A program made the position numbers and the translations under genes. A stretch of DNA of 64,000 nucleotides from Janthinobacterium sp. J1-1 (GTDB lineage: Bacteria; Pseudomonadota; Gammaproteobacteria; Burkholderiales; Burkholderiaceae_D). Below are positions 9,779 to 19,773 of this stretch, piece by piece; positions within the stretch are counted from its first letter, which is position 1; each line of letters begins with the position of its first letter. The notes beneath the pieces were generated by a model. It had not been told where the DNA came from. It ran no database searches and saw only the letters and a list, made by a program, of their open reading frames with translations. Location of the stretch: assembly GCF_030944405.1 (NCBI RefSeq), contig NZ_CP132339.1, positions 1,922,001 through 1,986,000 on the forward strand, in the 5' to 3' direction.

Positions 9779-11252
9779 GGCGCATTACCTCGCTGGAGTG
9801 GATGGAATCGCCTTCGAGCAGGGCCACGATGGCGCCCTGGCGGAAGACGGCGACGCGGTCGCACATGCCGGTAATTTCCGGCAGTTCCGATGAAATCAGG
9901 ATGATGGAATAGCCATCGCCGGTCAGGGCGCGCATCAGGCGGTAGATTTCCGCCTTGGCGCCCACGTCGATGCCGCGCGTCGGTTCGTCGAAGATCAGGA
10001 TCTTGCAGTGGTGGTTGAGCCAGCGCGCGATCACCACTTTCTGCTGGTTGCCGCCGCTCAATGACCCCACGCGCGTGGCCGGCCCCGGCGCCTTGACGCC
10101 CACCTTGGCCATCATGGCGCGGGTGGTGGCCAGCTCGCGCTTGCGGCTGATCAGGCCGTGGCCCGTGTACTTGCCCAGGTTGTTGATCGACATGTTTTCC
10201 GTGATAGCGAAATCGATGATCAGGCCCTCGGCCTTGCGGCTTTCCGGCAGCAGGCCTATGCCGTGGCGCAAGGCATCGGCCGGATCGTCGAGCCTGGCGG
10301 GTTGGCCATGCAGGCGGATCTCCTTGTGCCAGGCCGGCTGGGCGCCGATCACGGCCAGCGCCAGTTCCGTGCGGCCCGACCCGACCAGGCCGGCAAAGCC
10401 GAGGATCTCGCCCTGGTGCAATTGAAAGCTGTTGGCGGGGCTGTCTTTTGCCAGCTTCACTTCGCGCGCTTCGAGCACGATGGGCGCGGACGGCAGGCGT
10501 ACGGGTTTGGGGGGGAAGCTCGCTTCGAGCTTGCGCCCGACCATCATTTCCACCAGCCGCGCCACGTCGGTGTCGGCGACGTCCCGCATGCCGACATACT
10601 GGCCATCGCGCAAGACCGTGATGCGGTCGCATACCTCGAAAATTTCTTCCATATGGTGCGAGATGAAGATCATCGCCACGCCCTGCTGCCTGAGTTCGCG
10701 CATGATGGAAAACAGATGGCTGGCCTCGCCGGGCGTCAGGGTGGCGGTCGGCTCGTCGAGGATCAGGATGCGGGCGTTGAGCGACAGCGCCTTGCCGATT
10801 TCGACGAATTGCTGCTGGGCGATGCTGAGCTGGCTGATCTCTGCCGTCAGGTCGATCTCGACCCCCAGGCGCGCAAAGATCGCCTGCGCCTGGCGGCGCA
10901 TGGCCTGCTTTGACAGCAGGCCCAGGCGATTGCTCAGCTCGCGCCCGAGGAAGATATTCTCCACCGCGTTCAGATAGGGGATCAGCGAAAATTCCTGGAA
11001 GATGATGGCGATGCCGGCGGCGATGGCATCGTTATAGCTGTGAAACTCGCGCGCCTGACCGTCGACCACGATGCTGCCCGCATCGGGACGATAAATACCG
11101 CTGAGAATTTTCATCAGGGTGGACTTGCCGGCGCCGTTCTCGCCCAGCAGGGCGTGGATTTCGCCGGCCGCGATCGACAGGCTGATGCCATCCAGGGCCT
11201 TGACGCCCGGAAAGCCCTTGCTGATATGTTGTAATTGCAAGATCGTGTTCAT
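9756..11252 (-). CDS. Sugar ABC transporter ATP-binding protein, tandem NBDs (RbsA/XylG-like)
   Basis: The start is placed at the ATG at 11252 ([16 protein letters not shown]), giving 498 residues, the usual RbsA length; the frame stays open upstream but that part is not conserved. It has two nucleotide-binding domains. The first has Walker [10 protein letters not shown], signature LSIAQQQ and Walker B ILILDEPT. The second has a degenerate P-loop (GLVGSGRTE) but a normal signature LSGGNQQK and [11 protein letters not shown]. The asymmetric pair is normal for CUT2 sugar importers. It energises the RbsC-like permease whose gene overlaps its 3' end. Confidence 0.92.
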   Translation of the reverse strand: MNTILQLQHISKGFPGVKALDGISLSIAAGEIHALLGENGAGKSTLMKILSGIYRPDAGSIVVDGQAREFHSYNDAIAAGIAIIFQEFSLIPYLNAVENIFLGRELSNRLGLLSKQAMRRQAQAIFARLGVEIDLTAEISQLSIAQQQFVEIGKALSLNARILILDEPTATLTPGEASHLFSIMRELRQQGVAMIFISHHMEEIFEVCDRITVLRDGQYVGMRDVADTDVARLVEMMVGRKLEASFPPKPVRLPSAPIVLEAREVKLAKDSPANSFQLHQGEILGFAGLVGSGRTELALAVIGAQPAWHKEIRLHGQPARLDDPADALRHGIGLLPESRKAEGLIIDFAITENMSINNLGKYTGHGLISRKRELATTRAMMAKVGVKAPGPATRVGSLSGGNQQKVVIARWLNHHCKILIFDEPTRGIDVGAKAEIYRLMRALTGDGYSIILISSELPEITGMCDRVAVFRQGAIVALLEGDSIHSSEVMRHATAGKQ

Positions 11253-11312
11253 GATGGACCCCGGGCTACGGTGACACTCCCGCCGCGTGGCGGGAGTCCT
11301 GGACAAGCTGCC

Positions 11313-12230
11313 TTACCAGCTGAAGGATTTGGCGCCCGCCTTGTCCACCAGTTTCACGTCGACCGGGATTTGCGCCGGCACATTGGCGCCCCATTTCCTG
11401 GCCAGGGCGACGCCCAGCGCCAGGCGTATCTGGTCGCGCGGGAACTGGGCGGCCGTGGCGATGAATTTCGAATTGGCTTTTTGCATGGCCTTGATCGCTT
11501 CCGGCGCGCCGTCCACGCTGGTCAGTTTCACGTCCTTGCCGCTCGCTTCGATGGCCGACAAGGCCCCCATGGCGCCGCCATCGTTGACGCTGAAAATGCC
11601 TTTCAGCTTGGGGTTGGCCTGCAGCATGTTTTCCGTGACCGTCAGGGCCTGGTCGCGTTCCTGCTTGCCGTTCTGGGTGGTGACGATCTTGATGCCGGGA
11701 AAGGCCGCCAGCGCATCCTTGCAGCCGCGCACGCGCTCCAGGATAGGCACCACCGGGATGCCGTCGAGGATGGCGATATCGCCCTTGCCGTCCAGGCTCT
11801 TGGCCAGGTACTGGCAGGCCATCTGGCCGGCCGTGAAGTTTTTCGAGCCGACAAAGGAATCGACGGGGCCGTTGGCATTGGCGTCGACCGCCACCACGAT
11901 CACGCCGGCCGCATTGGCCGACTTGACGGCCGACTGGATGCCGACCGAGTCGGTCGGGTTCAGCAGCAGGATGTCGATCTTTTTCTGGATCATGTCTTCC
12001 ACGTCGCTGGTCTGCTTGGCCACGTCGTGGCGCGCGTCGGTGATGACGACGGTGGCGCCGATGCTGGCGGCCGCGTCTTCCAGCGCTTTCTTCATGGTGA
12101 TGAAGTACGGGTTATTAAGCTCCTGGAAAGACATGCCGATCTTCAAGGGGGCGGCACTGGCGGGCAGGGCAAGGCCGGCGGTGCACAGGGCGGTGGTGGC
12201 CAGGGCAAGCAATTTCTTTTGCAGCATCAT
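11313..12230 (-). CDS. Periplasmic sugar-binding protein (RbsB-like)
   Basis: A 305-residue secreted binding protein. The signal peptide (residues 1-26, ending PASA) is followed by the ribose-binding-family opening KIGMSFQELNNPYFITMKKA, DILLLNPTDSVGI and VDANANGPVDSFVGSKN. The ribosome site AGGAG sits just before two consecutive ATGs, and either could start the protein. It is the first transport gene after the AraC regulator and delivers the operon's polyol or sugar to the RbsC/RbsA-like transporter. The ligand is unknown. Confidence 0.92.
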   Translation of the reverse strand: MMLQKKLLALATTALCTAGLALPASAAPLKIGMSFQELNNPYFITMKKALEDAAASIGATVVITDARHDVAKQTSDVEDMIQKKIDILLLNPTDSVGIQSAVKSANAAGVIVVAVDANANGPVDSFVGSKNFTAGQMACQYLAKSLDGKGDIAILDGIPVVPILERVRGCKDALAAFPGIKIVTTQNGKQERDQALTVTENMLQANPKLKGIFSVNDGGAMGALSAIEASGKDVKLTSVDGAPEAIKAMQKANSKFIATAAQFPRDQIRLALGVALARKWGANVPAQIPVDVKLVDKAGAKSFSW

Positions 12231-12268
12231 GATGTCTCCTAGTTTTTAGTGTTTTTATACTTCTGGTT

Positions 12269-12291
12269 GGCAGCATGGTGTGCCTGCTGCC
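12269..12291. repeat. Inverted repeat between AraC regulator and binding-protein genes
   Basis: GGCAGCA and TGCTGCC form a perfect 7-bp stem around a 9-nt loop in the 84-bp gap between the regulator's stop and the binding-protein start. In the direction of transcription the T-run precedes the stem instead of following it, so this is not a standard intrinsic terminator. An operator half-site pair or an mRNA hairpin is possible. Confidence 0.4.
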
Positions 12292-12314
12292 GGGGCATGG
12301 CAAAAAAAACGGTG

Positions 12315-13193
12315 TCAGTTGAGCGGACTGGACAGGCGCAAGCCGTCGTAGCGCCGAAATTTCGAGGGCGAGATACCCTTGTGCGCAAGAAACTGGCGGT
12401 TGAAATTGGACAGATTGTTAAAGCCCACCTGGTAGCAGATATCGGTGATGCTCAGTTCGCTGTTGCTGAGCATTTCGCAGGACAGCTTGATGCGCAGCAA
12501 GTTCACGTATTGCACGAACGAGATGCCCGTGTGCTTGCTGAAAGCGCGTGAAAAAGAGCTGACGTTCTGGCCGATCAGTTCGGCCAGCGCCGATTCGCGC
12601 AGTTCGGTCGACAGATTCTTGCCGATATACGCCAGCGCCAGGTTGATCTTCGACGACATGTAGCTGTGCGGATCGGGCAGGTAGCTGGGGCTGGACAGCC
12701 GCTTGCGCTCGCCGTCGCGCAGCAGCAGCTCCAGCAGCGAAATGAACAGCAGCACCCGGCGGCAGCCGCGCGCCGTCAGCAGCTCCTGCATCAGGGGGCG
12801 TGCCGCCGCGCCCGCTTGCGGCGTAAACAGCAAGCCGCTGCGCGATTCGGCCAGCAGCGCTTGCACCGGCTGCAGTTCGGGAAAGGTGGCCATCGCGCCG
12901 GCGATGAAGTCGGCCGTGAACTGCAGGATCAGGCAGCGCTGGGCGACCGGCTGGTTGTCCGGCAGTTCGCTGACCCAGTTATGCGGCAGGTTGGGGCCGG
13001 ACATGACCAGGTTGCCTGGTTCGAAGTCGCCGATATAGTCGCCGACAAAATACTTGCCCGTGGTTTCCGTGATCAGCTGGATTTCATATTCGGGATGAAA
13101 GTGCCAGCGCACCGTGCGGTAGGGATAGCCGTGCGACCAGGCGGCGAACGACTCGTCGGGCTGCACACAGACGACTTCAAGATCTGGCTTCAA
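12315..13193 (-). CDS. AraC-family transcriptional regulator of the polyol operon
   Basis: A 292-residue regulator. An N-terminal cupin-like ligand domain (RTVRWHFHPEYEIQLI, about residues 26-100) is followed by a C-terminal AraC double helix-turn-helix (about 195-290, ending VGFNNLSNFNRQFLAHKGISPSKFRR). It is the first gene of the minus-strand run that encodes the sugar ABC importer, polyol dehydrogenase, kinase and SDR, so it is the likely activator or repressor of that operon. The 282 bp upstream, up to hemL, must hold its promoter. Confidence 0.9.
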   Translation of the reverse strand: MKPDLEVVCVQPDESFAAWSHGYPYRTVRWHFHPEYEIQLITETTGKYFVGDYIGDFEPGNLVMSGPNLPHNWVSELPDNQPVAQRCLILQFTADFIAGAMATFPELQPVQALLAESRSGLLFTPQAGAAARPLMQELLTARGCRRVLLFISLLELLLRDGERKRLSSPSYLPDPHSYMSSKINLALAYIGKNLSTELRESALAELIGQNVSSFSRAFSKHTGISFVQYVNLLRIKLSCEMLSNSELSITDICYQVGFNNLSNFNRQFLAHKGISPSKFRRYDGLRLSSPLN

Positions 13194-13475
13194 GGCGTGT
13201 CTCCTGCTGGGTTACCGTGCGCTCCGGCGATGCTGGCGGCCGGGCGGGTTTTTGGTTTATCTGCGTATTCTATGCAGGCAAGCCGTACCGAGCCACCGAT
13301 TACATGATCGTAAACTGATACTTTCTTTGCATTTCTGGGTTGAAACTATGCGCGAGGTCAAATTTTGTGCATTGCGTCAAATGCTTGCAGCAATGCGGGG
13401 ACGGCGGGAGGGGAGGGTACGCGGCGGCCAGGACGGCCACCGCGAAGAACAGCTTGAAACGCTTACTTCAAGGGA

Positions 13476-14762
13476 TTACTTGAGCGCGGCAAACACCTTG
13501 CGTGCGGCGGCGATCGTGGCGTCGATCACGGCGTCGTCGTGCTGCGCCGAGACAAAGCCCGCCTCGAACGCCGCCGGGGCGAAGTACACGCCTTCGTCCA
13601 GCATGGCGTGGAAGAAGGCGTTGAACTTGCTGCGGTCGCCGGCCATCATTTCGGCGTAGCTGGTCGGTGGCGTGGCGCTGAAATAAATGCCGAACATGCC
13701 GCCGATGGCGTCGGCGCAGAACACCACGCCCGCTTCTTGCGCCGCTGCCGTCAAGCCATCGGCCAGGCGTTTTGCGGTGGCGCCCAGCTGCTCGTAGAAG
13801 CCCGGCTGCTGGATCAGTTTCAGGGTCGTCATGCCGGCGGCGACCGCCACCGGATTGCCCGACAGGGTGCCGGCCTGGTAGACGGCGCCCAGCGGCGCCA
13901 TATTGTGCATCAGCGCCGCGCTGCCGCCAAAGGCCGCCACCGGCATGCCGCCGCCGATCACCTTGCCGAGGGCCGTGAGGTCGGGCTTGATGTTGTACAG
14001 CGCCTGCGCGCCGCCCAGCGCCACGCGGAAGCCGCACATGACTTCATCGAAAATCAGCAGTGCGCCGTGCTGGGTGCACAAGTCGCGCATCGCCTGCAGG
14101 AATTCGGGCGTGGCTTTCACCAGGTTCATGTTGCCGGCCACCGGTTCGACGATCACGCAGGCAATCTCGGTGCCGAAGCTGTCGAAGGCGTCCTTCAATT
14201 GTTCCACGTTGTTATAGTCGAGTACCAGCGTGTGCTTGACGAAGTCTTCCGGCACGCCGGCCGAGGTCGGGTTGCCGAAGGTGAGCAGGCCGCTGCCCGC
14301 TTTCACCAGCAGCGAATCGGCGTGGCCGTGGTAGCAGCCTTCGAACTTGACGATCTTGTCGCGTCCGGTGGCGCCGCGCGCCAGGCGCAGCGCGCTCATG
14401 GTCGCTTCCGTGCCCGACGACACCAGGCGCACCTGTTCGATCGACGGCACCAGGCGCGTGATTTCCTCGGCCATCAGGATCTCGCCTTCGGTCGGCGCGC
14501 CGAACGACAGGCCCAGCGCGGCCGCGTCCTGCACCGCTTTCACCACTTGCGGGTGGGCGTGGCCGACGATGGCCGGGCCCCAGGAGCCGATATAGTCGAT
14601 ATAGCGCTTGCCGTCGGCGTCCCAGAAGTACGGGCCTTCGGCGCGCGTGATGAAACGCGGCGTGCCGCCTACCGAGCGGAAGGCGCGTACCGGCGAATTG
14701 ACGCCGCCCGGCGTGGTTTTCTGGGCGCGGGCGAACAGGGTATCGTTTTGCGAAGTCGTCAT
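13476..14762 (-). CDS. hemL: Glutamate-1-semialdehyde 2,1-aminomutase
   Basis: A 428-residue PLP enzyme that converts glutamate-1-semialdehyde to 5-aminolevulinate, the precursor of haem. The PLP-binding lysine is K267 in [13 protein letters not shown]. Other hallmarks are NSPVRAF, the [10 protein letters not shown] segment and FDEVMCGFR. The ATG at 14762 ([10 protein letters not shown]) is chosen because it gives the normal family length; the frame continues upstream without conserved residues. It follows thiD on the same strand after a 37-bp gap, a pairing usual in Burkholderiales. Confidence 0.96.
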   Translation of the reverse strand: MTTSQNDTLFARAQKTTPGGVNSPVRAFRSVGGTPRFITRAEGPYFWDADGKRYIDYIGSWGPAIVGHAHPQVVKAVQDAAALGLSFGAPTEGEILMAEEITRLVPSIEQVRLVSSGTEATMSALRLARGATGRDKIVKFEGCYHGHADSLLVKAGSGLLTFGNPTSAGVPEDFVKHTLVLDYNNVEQLKDAFDSFGTEIACVIVEPVAGNMNLVKATPEFLQAMRDLCTQHGALLIFDEVMCGFRVALGGAQALYNIKPDLTALGKVIGGGMPVAAFGGSAALMHNMAPLGAVYQAGTLSGNPVAVAAGMTTLKLIQQPGFYEQLGATAKRLADGLTAAAQEAGVVFCADAIGGMFGIYFSATPPTSYAEMMAGDRSKFNAFFHAMLDEGVYFAPAAFEAGFVSAQHDDAVIDATIAAARKVFAALK

Positions 14763-14799
14763 GAGATTGCCTTGTATGGTGTGTAAGGGGAGTCGGGGG

Positions 14800-15654
14800 T
14801 CAGGCGCCGGCCTTGAACAGGCGGTTCGGCACCAGCTTGCCCATGCCGAAGCGCCGCGCATGCGTCAGCGCGCCGGCCGTGTATTCCTGCGCCGCCACCA
14901 CGGCCTGCTGCACGTCGTTGTCGACATCGCCGCCGCCCTGGTCCAGTGCCAGCAGCGCCGTGGCGGCCGCCGACAGGGTGCTGCCGGCGCCGTTGAAGAT
15001 GCCTGGCAGATGGCGCCACACGTCGTGGCGCACCACGCCGTCTTCGCCGAACAGGGTGTTGGCGCGCAGCTTGCCTTCGCCGGTGCCGCTCTTGCCGGCG
15101 TCGGCCGGCATGCAGGTCACCAGCACGTATTCGCAGCCCAGGGCGACCAGGTAGTCGACGTCGTTTTGCAGGGTGTCGGACGGATCGCTGTCGCGCCAGG
15201 TTTCGGCCAGGCGTTCCAGTTCCACCGGCGACAGCACCAGCAGGGTGGTTTGCGGGATCAGCAGCTGGCGCACGGCGGTCAGGATGTCTTCGTCGTCCAT
15301 GCCCTGTTCCGGCAGCGCCGAAATGAAGGGGTCGAGGATCAGGGGCACGTTGGGGTAGTCGGACACGATTTCGGCGATCGCCGTGACGTTTTCCACGCTG
15401 CCCAGCGCGCCGATCTTGATGGCGGCCACCGACATGTCTTCGAGCAGCACGCGGGCCTGGTCGGAGACCCAGTCCGGGTCGACCGCCTGCATGTCTTCCA
15501 CACGGGCCGTATCGCTGATCAGCAGGCCGGTGGTGACCGACAGGCCATGGCAGCCAAAGGCGGCAAAAGTGGCCAGATCGGCCTGGATGCCGATCGCGCC
15601 GACGGGATCGGACACGCCGAAGCTTAATATGAGGGGAGAAGTTTGGTTTTGCAC
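14800..15654 (-). CDS. thiD: Hydroxymethylpyrimidine/phosphomethylpyrimidine kinase, variant active site
   Basis: A 284-residue ribokinase-fold kinase of thiamine synthesis. The ThiD signature is present but divergent. The N-terminal substrate motif reads [14 protein letters not shown] (residues 13-26) where classic enzymes have GSDPSGGAGIQAD. The anion-hole motif is GAGS (222-225) in place of GTGC, so the usual reactive cysteine is replaced by S225. Nucleotide-domain features ([18 protein letters not shown]) are retained. As I recall, this divergent form is frequent in Burkholderiales beside hemL and rubredoxin. The function is probable but not certain for both phosphorylation steps. No TPP riboswitch-like leader fits in the 57-bp gap before the rubredoxin gene. 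Confidence 0.83.
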   Translation of the reverse strand: MQNQTSPLILSFGVSDPVGAIGIQADLATFAAFGCHGLSVTTGLLISDTARVEDMQAVDPDWVSDQARVLLEDMSVAAIKIGALGSVENVTAIAEIVSDYPNVPLILDPFISALPEQGMDDEDILTAVRQLLIPQTTLLVLSPVELERLAETWRDSDPSDTLQNDVDYLVALGCEYVLVTCMPADAGKSGTGEGKLRANTLFGEDGVVRHDVWRHLPGIFNGAGSTLSAAATALLALDQGGGDVDNDVQQAVVAAQEYTAGALTHARRFGMGKLVPNRLFKAGA

Positions 15655-15711
15655 GGCGGGTAGATTAAGATACCTAATTCAGCATTTTACTTGATTGAAG
15701 GGTGGCGGAAC

Positions 15712-15903
15712 GTGAGTAGCAACGAAACAACGCAGCAACTCCAAACGTGGATGTGTCTTATCTGCGGCTGGGTTTATGATGAAGCGGCCGGCCTGCCAGA
15801 CGAAGACATCGCTCCCGGCACGCGTTGGGCCGATGTACCAATGAACTGGACCTGCCCGGAATGCGGCGCGCGCAAGGACGACTTCGAGATGGTGGCTATT
15901 TAA
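15712..15903 (+). CDS. Rubredoxin
   Basis: A 63-residue electron carrier. Two CxxC knuckles (C15/C18 in MCLICGWVYDE; C48/C51 in WTCPECGARKDDFE) bind one iron. The central GLPDEDIAPGTRW matches rubredoxins closely. The GTG at 15712 is chosen as start, with GGGTGGCGGA upstream as ribosome site; a TTG at 15691 would add seven atypical residues. It is divergent from thiD. Confidence 0.93.
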   Translation: MSSNETTQQLQTWMCLICGWVYDEAAGLPDEDIAPGTRWADVPMNWTCPECGARKDDFEMVAI

Positions 15904-15922
15904 GCAATTTTATACGATAGTC

Positions 15923-16018
15923 ATGCCGTTCGCCAAGGCGGAAGCCAAGGCGGAAGCCAAGGTGGAAGCCACGGCGGCTGCGGCGCAGCAGCTTGCGGCG
16001 GCCTATGCTATGGTGTGA
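15923..16018 (+). other. Short Ala-rich ORF with tandem 12-bp repeats upstream of pilG
   Basis: An ATG-started frame of 31 codons between rubredoxin and pilG. Its core encodes AKAEAKAEAKVEA because a 12-bp unit (AAGGCGGAAGCC) is repeated three times at 15935-15970, the third copy with one change. No good ribosome site precedes it. It may be a chance reading of a simple repeat, a decayed piece of an Ala/Lys/Glu-rich protein, or a leader for pilG. Confidence 0.2.
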
Positions 16019-16060
16019 ATAATTGCCGAATGATTACATTGAGCCACCGTTGAGCCACCC

Positions 16061-16465
16061 TTGAACAGCCCTTGCCCGGACGCCGGCGGCATCACCATCC
16101 TGGTGATCGACGACAGCGCCACCATGCGTACCTGCGTGGCCGGCTATCTGCGCGATGCCGGCTACCGGGTGGTGCTGGCCGAAGATGGCTTCGATGCGCT
16201 GGCCAAGCTGGGCGACTGCAGGCCAGTTCTGGTGGTGTGCGACGTGGTGATGCCGCGTCTCGATGGCTACCGCACTTGCGCCCTGATCCGCGCCAGCGCC
16301 GGTTTTCGCGCCACGCCGGTGCTGATGTTGTCGTCGAAAGAGGGCTTGTTCGACCGGGCCCGCGGCAGCCTGGCCGGCGCCAGCGCCAGCCTGGCCAAGC
16401 CGCTGGCGCGCGAGGCGCTGCTGGCGGCCGTGCGGCAGCATCTGGCCGCAGGTACGCCGCGGTAG
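16061..16465 (+). CDS. pilG: Type IV pilus response regulator PilG
   Basis: A 134-residue single-domain CheY-like receiver. The acidic pair is D17/D18, the phospho-acceptor D61 (VVCDVVMPRLDGY) and the conserved lysine K113. The segment MPRLDGYRTCALIR and LSSKEGLFD are diagnostic of PilG. It is the first gene of the Pil-Chp chemosensory operon that controls twitching motility and surface signalling. The only reasonable start in frame is TTG at 16061, inside a degenerate 11-bp tandem repeat (TTGAGCCACCG, TTGAGCCACCC, TTGAACAGCCC from 16039); the other TTGs are out of frame. Confidence 0.93.
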   Translation: MNSPCPDAGGITILVIDDSATMRTCVAGYLRDAGYRVVLAEDGFDALAKLGDCRPVLVVCDVVMPRLDGYRTCALIRASAGFRATPVLMLSSKEGLFDRARGSLAGASASLAKPLAREALLAAVRQHLAAGTPR

Positions 16466-16497
16466 CGCCGTTATTAACCAATGCAGCAAGGAAGCTG

Positions 16498-16863
16498 ATG
16501 TCCATACATACAATTCTGATCGTCGATGATTCGCCGACGGAACGCTACTACCTGAGCGAGATGCTGGTGCGCGCCGGCTATGCCGTGTCCACCGCCGAAA
16601 ACGGCGCCGACGCGCTGGCGCAGCTCAAGCAGGACAGGCCCGACCTGATCCTGATGGACGTGGTGATGCCGGGCGCGAATGGCTTCCAGATCACGCGCGC
16701 CATCGCGCGCGACCCCGAACTGGCGCATGTGCCGGTGATCATCTGTTCCAGCAAGAGCCAGGAGACGGACCGCATCTGGGGCTTGCGCCAGGGCGCGCGC
16801 GACTACCTGATCAAGCCGGTGGTCGAAGCGGACCTGCTGGCCAAGATCGCGGCGCTGTCCTGA
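16498..16863 (+). CDS. pilH: Type IV pilus response regulator PilH
   Basis: A 121-residue CheY-like receiver with D10/D11, phospho-acceptor D54 (LILMDVVMPGANGF) and K106 (YLIKPV). The ribosome site AAGGA precedes the ATG at 16498. In Pil-Chp systems PilH counteracts PilG in setting pilus retraction and cAMP output. It lies 32 bp after pilG and 3 bp before pilI. Confidence 0.94.
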   Translation: MSIHTILIVDDSPTERYYLSEMLVRAGYAVSTAENGADALAQLKQDRPDLILMDVVMPGANGFQITRAIARDPELAHVPVIICSSKSQETDRIWGLRQGARDYLIKPVVEADLLAKIAALS

Positions 16864-16866
16864 CCC

Positions 16867-17496
16867 ATGCGGATCACGCCCGGCATCAGCGCCTCCGGAT
16901 CGCCACCTGTTGAAGGCGGTGCGCGGCACGGGCGTTTGCGCCAGTACCAGTTGCAGCTGCACGAAAGGGTGCAGGCCGCGCGCAGCGGCGTGCTGGCCGG
17001 GCGCAAGGACCTGGGCGTGCTGCTGGGCGGACGGCACTGCCTGCTCGACCTCACGCAACTGGGCGAGATCGTGATCCCGGCCGGCCTGCACATCCAGGGC
17101 GTGCCGCTGGCGCAGGACTGGTATCTGGGCCTGGCCGCCATGCGCGGACGCCTGACGGCCATCATCGACCTGGCGCGCTACATGGGCCAGCCGGCCTGCG
17201 GCATCACCGGCGACAGCCGTTTGATCACCTTTGCGCCGCGCCTGGGGCTCGATTGCGCCGTGCTGGTCGAGCGCGTGCTGGGCCTGCGCCAGCAGCGCGG
17301 CATGCTGGCCATGGCGCCGCCGGCGCTGTTGCAGGAATTTCCATGGGCCGCGCATGCGCTGCGCGACAGCGAACACCAGCCCTGGCTGCGGCTGGACCTG
17401 GCGCAGCTGGCGCAAGCCGAACGCTTTCTCGATGCCGGCTTTGCCGGCGCCCTCTGCGGCCCCCAGATCGCTCACACACACAAGGAATTGCGCTGA
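16867..17496 (+). CDS. pilI: CheW-like adaptor PilI
   Basis: A 209-residue CheW-domain protein (core about residues 45-185: [38 protein letters not shown]). It bridges the receptor PilJ and the kinase ChpA. The N-terminal 25 residues are a low-conservation extension. The stop overlaps the pilJ start by one base (TGATG at 17494-17498), indicating coupled translation. Confidence 0.9.
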   Translation: MRITPGISASGSPPVEGGARHGRLRQYQLQLHERVQAARSGVLAGRKDLGVLLGGRHCLLDLTQLGEIVIPAGLHIQGVPLAQDWYLGLAAMRGRLTAIIDLARYMGQPACGITGDSRLITFAPRLGLDCAVLVERVLGLRQQRGMLAMAPPALLQEFPWAAHALRDSEHQPWLRLDLAQLAQAERFLDAGFAGALCGPQIAHTHKELR

Positions 17497-19718
17497 TGGG
17501 CGACCACTCTTCGATCCTGGCCGACGGCGCCTTGCCTGCCGCCACCATCTCGCCCGACGATTTGCCCTTGCGCCTGCGCGATGCGCTGGGACGGCGCAAG
17601 ACGCTGGCCAGCGCGCCGGCGGCCGACCTGAAGCTGCCGCTGATCGGCCATCTGCCGCTGCAAAAACAGCTGTCGGTGCTGACCACGGTGATGGCCCTGA
17701 GCCTGGCCGCCAGCCTGCTGTTTGTCGGCCTCAATACCCGCAGCGGCAATATCGCCTCGGCCCAGACCCAGCTGGCCGGCGACGCCCTGATGCACTCGCA
17801 GCGCCTGGGGAAAGCCGCGCCGAACGCGGTGCAGGGCAATCCCGAGGCCTTCCGCCAGCTCGAGGAAAGCCGCAATGAACTGAACCAGGATTTCCGCCTG
17901 ATGGTGCGCGGCGGGACGTATCACGGCCGCGATATCGGCGAGTCGCGCGCCAGCCTGCTGGCGGCGGTGGCCGACGCGCGTAAAAAATGGGCCAGCAGCG
18001 ACCGCGCGGCCGGCACCATCCTGCGCCTGAAGGCGGAACTGGGCCAGTTCGACCAGACCTTGCAGCAGTTGAATGCGCGCACGCCGGCGCTGCTGGCGCA
18101 GACCGAGGAAATCGCGGCGCTCAAGGTGCAGCGCGGCGGCAACGGGCGCGAGCTGGCCGTGATCGGCCGCCTGATGATGCTGACCCAGCGCATGAGCCGC
18201 AGCGCCAGCGGCTTTATCGGTTCCGGCAGCATCAGTTCGGAAACCGCGTTCGCGCTGGGCCGCGACACCACGTATTTCCGCGCCGCCGTCGACGGCCTGC
18301 TCAATGGCAGCGGCACCTTGCAGCTGGCGCCCACGCGCGACGCGCAGTTGCGCGAGCAGCTGGTGGCGCTCAAGGCCGGCTTCGACAGCTACCAGAAGCT
18401 GGTCTCCTCCCTGCTCGACGGGCTCGACAAATTCAGCGCGGCGAAAAGCGCCGAGCAGCTGATCTTCAGCGAAAACGAAGACCTGCGCCAGCGCCTGACC
18501 CTGCTGCAGCAGATGTACCATCTGAACCAGGAAACCCTGGGCGCGGCCTTCTGGCTGATGGTGGGCGGCGTGCTGCTGACGCTGGTGGCGGCGGCCGGCA
18601 TGGGCCGCGTGCTGCTGCAGGACTCCGTCAACCGCACGCGCGACGCCGAGCGGCGGCGCCAGGAGGCGGAGATCCGCCGCCTGCTGTCGCAGGAAAAAGA
18701 GGAGGCGGCCAAGGCGCAGAACGACCAGAACCAGGCCGCCATTTTGCGCCTGATGAACGAACTGCAGAAGGTGGCCGATGGCGACCTGACGGTGCAGGCG
18801 ACGGTGTCGGAAGACATCACCGGCGCGATCGCCGATTCGGTCAACTACACGGTCGAGGAATTGCGCGGCCTGGTGGGGCGCGTGACGGCGACGGCCGAAC
18901 AGGTCAACCGCGCGTCGACCCAGGCCCAAAGCATCTCGAGCAAACTGCTGATCGCCTCGCAGCAGCAGTCGCGCGAAATCCAGGGCGTCAGCGCCACGGT
19001 GGTGAAGATGGCCAATGCGATTACCGAGGTGTCGAAGTCGGCCAGCGTCTCGGCCGACGTGGCGCGCCAGTCTGTGGCGGCGGCCCTGCAAGGCTCGACG
19101 GCGGTTGAAAACGCCATCAAGGGCATGCATGAAATCCGCGACCAGATCCAGGACACCTCCAAGCGCATCAAGCGCCTGGGCGAATCGTCGCAGGAAATCG
19201 GCGAGATCACCGAACTGATTTCCGACATCACCGAGCAGACCAATGTGCTGGCGCTGAACGCCGCCATCCAGGCCGCCTCGGCCGGCGAGGCGGGGCGCGG
19301 CTTTTCGGTGGTGGCCGAGGAAGTGCAGCGCCTGGCCGAGCGTTCGGCGGGCGCCGCCAAGCAGATCGGCGCGCTGGTGCGCACCATCCAGGCCGATACC
19401 CAGGATGCGACGCGGGCGATGGAAAAATCGACCCAGGGTGTGGTCGAAGGCGCGCATCTGTCCGACGCGGCCGGCGCCGCCCTGAACGATATCAGCAAGG
19501 TGTCGAAACACCTGGCCGAACTGATCCAGGGCATGTCGTTCGCCACCGGCACGCAAGCCGGTTCGGCCAGCGGCGTGGCCCTGAATATCCAGCATATCCT
19601 GAGCGTGACGGAACAGACCCAGGATGGCACGCAGCAAACGGCGCAGTCGATCCACAAACTGTCGCTGCTGGCGCAGGAGCTGAAAAATTCGGTGTCGCGC
19701 TTCCGCGTCGCCGCGTGA
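17496..19718 (+). CDS. pilJ: Methyl-accepting chemotaxis-type receptor PilJ
   Basis: A 740-residue transducer. The cytoplasmic N-terminus is followed by membrane helix 1 (about residues 60-79), a periplasmic PilJ-type domain (about 80-347) and membrane helix 2 (about 348-372). HAMP-like and coiled-coil regions lead to the signalling hairpin near 573-610 ([30 protein letters not shown]). PilJ senses surface or pilus state and drives ChpA autophosphorylation. A longer upstream frame is open, but MGDHSS at 17496 is coupled to the pilI stop and gives the family's usual start. Confidence 0.93.
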   Translation: MGDHSSILADGALPAATISPDDLPLRLRDALGRRKTLASAPAADLKLPLIGHLPLQKQLSVLTTVMALSLAASLLFVGLNTRSGNIASAQTQLAGDALMHSQRLGKAAPNAVQGNPEAFRQLEESRNELNQDFRLMVRGGTYHGRDIGESRASLLAAVADARKKWASSDRAAGTILRLKAELGQFDQTLQQLNARTPALLAQTEEIAALKVQRGGNGRELAVIGRLMMLTQRMSRSASGFIGSGSISSETAFALGRDTTYFRAAVDGLLNGSGTLQLAPTRDAQLREQLVALKAGFDSYQKLVSSLLDGLDKFSAAKSAEQLIFSENEDLRQRLTLLQQMYHLNQETLGAAFWLMVGGVLLTLVAAAGMGRVLLQDSVNRTRDAERRRQEAEIRRLLSQEKEEAAKAQNDQNQAAILRLMNELQKVADGDLTVQATVSEDITGAIADSVNYTVEELRGLVGRVTATAEQVNRASTQAQSISSKLLIASQQQSREIQGVSATVVKMANAITEVSKSASVSADVARQSVAAALQGSTAVENAIKGMHEIRDQIQDTSKRIKRLGESSQEIGEITELISDITEQTNVLALNAAIQAASAGEAGRGFSVVAEEVQRLAERSAGAAKQIGALVRTIQADTQDATRAMEKSTQGVVEGAHLSDAAGAALNDISKVSKHLAELIQGMSFATGTQAGSASGVALNIQHILSVTEQTQDGTQQTAQSIHKLSLLAQELKNSVSRFRVAA

Positions 19719-19773
19719 GCCAGCGCCCGGCGCGTGCCGATTTTTGCGTTATGAATTCTTTACCGAGGCAGGC

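Noticed and set aside
12269..12291. Stem-loop between the AraC and binding-protein genes as an intrinsic terminator
   Set aside because: The T-run is on the wrong side of the stem for transcription of these genes.
15655..15711. Possible TPP riboswitch ahead of thiD
   Set aside because: The 57-bp divergent gap is too short and no thi-box sequence is visible.
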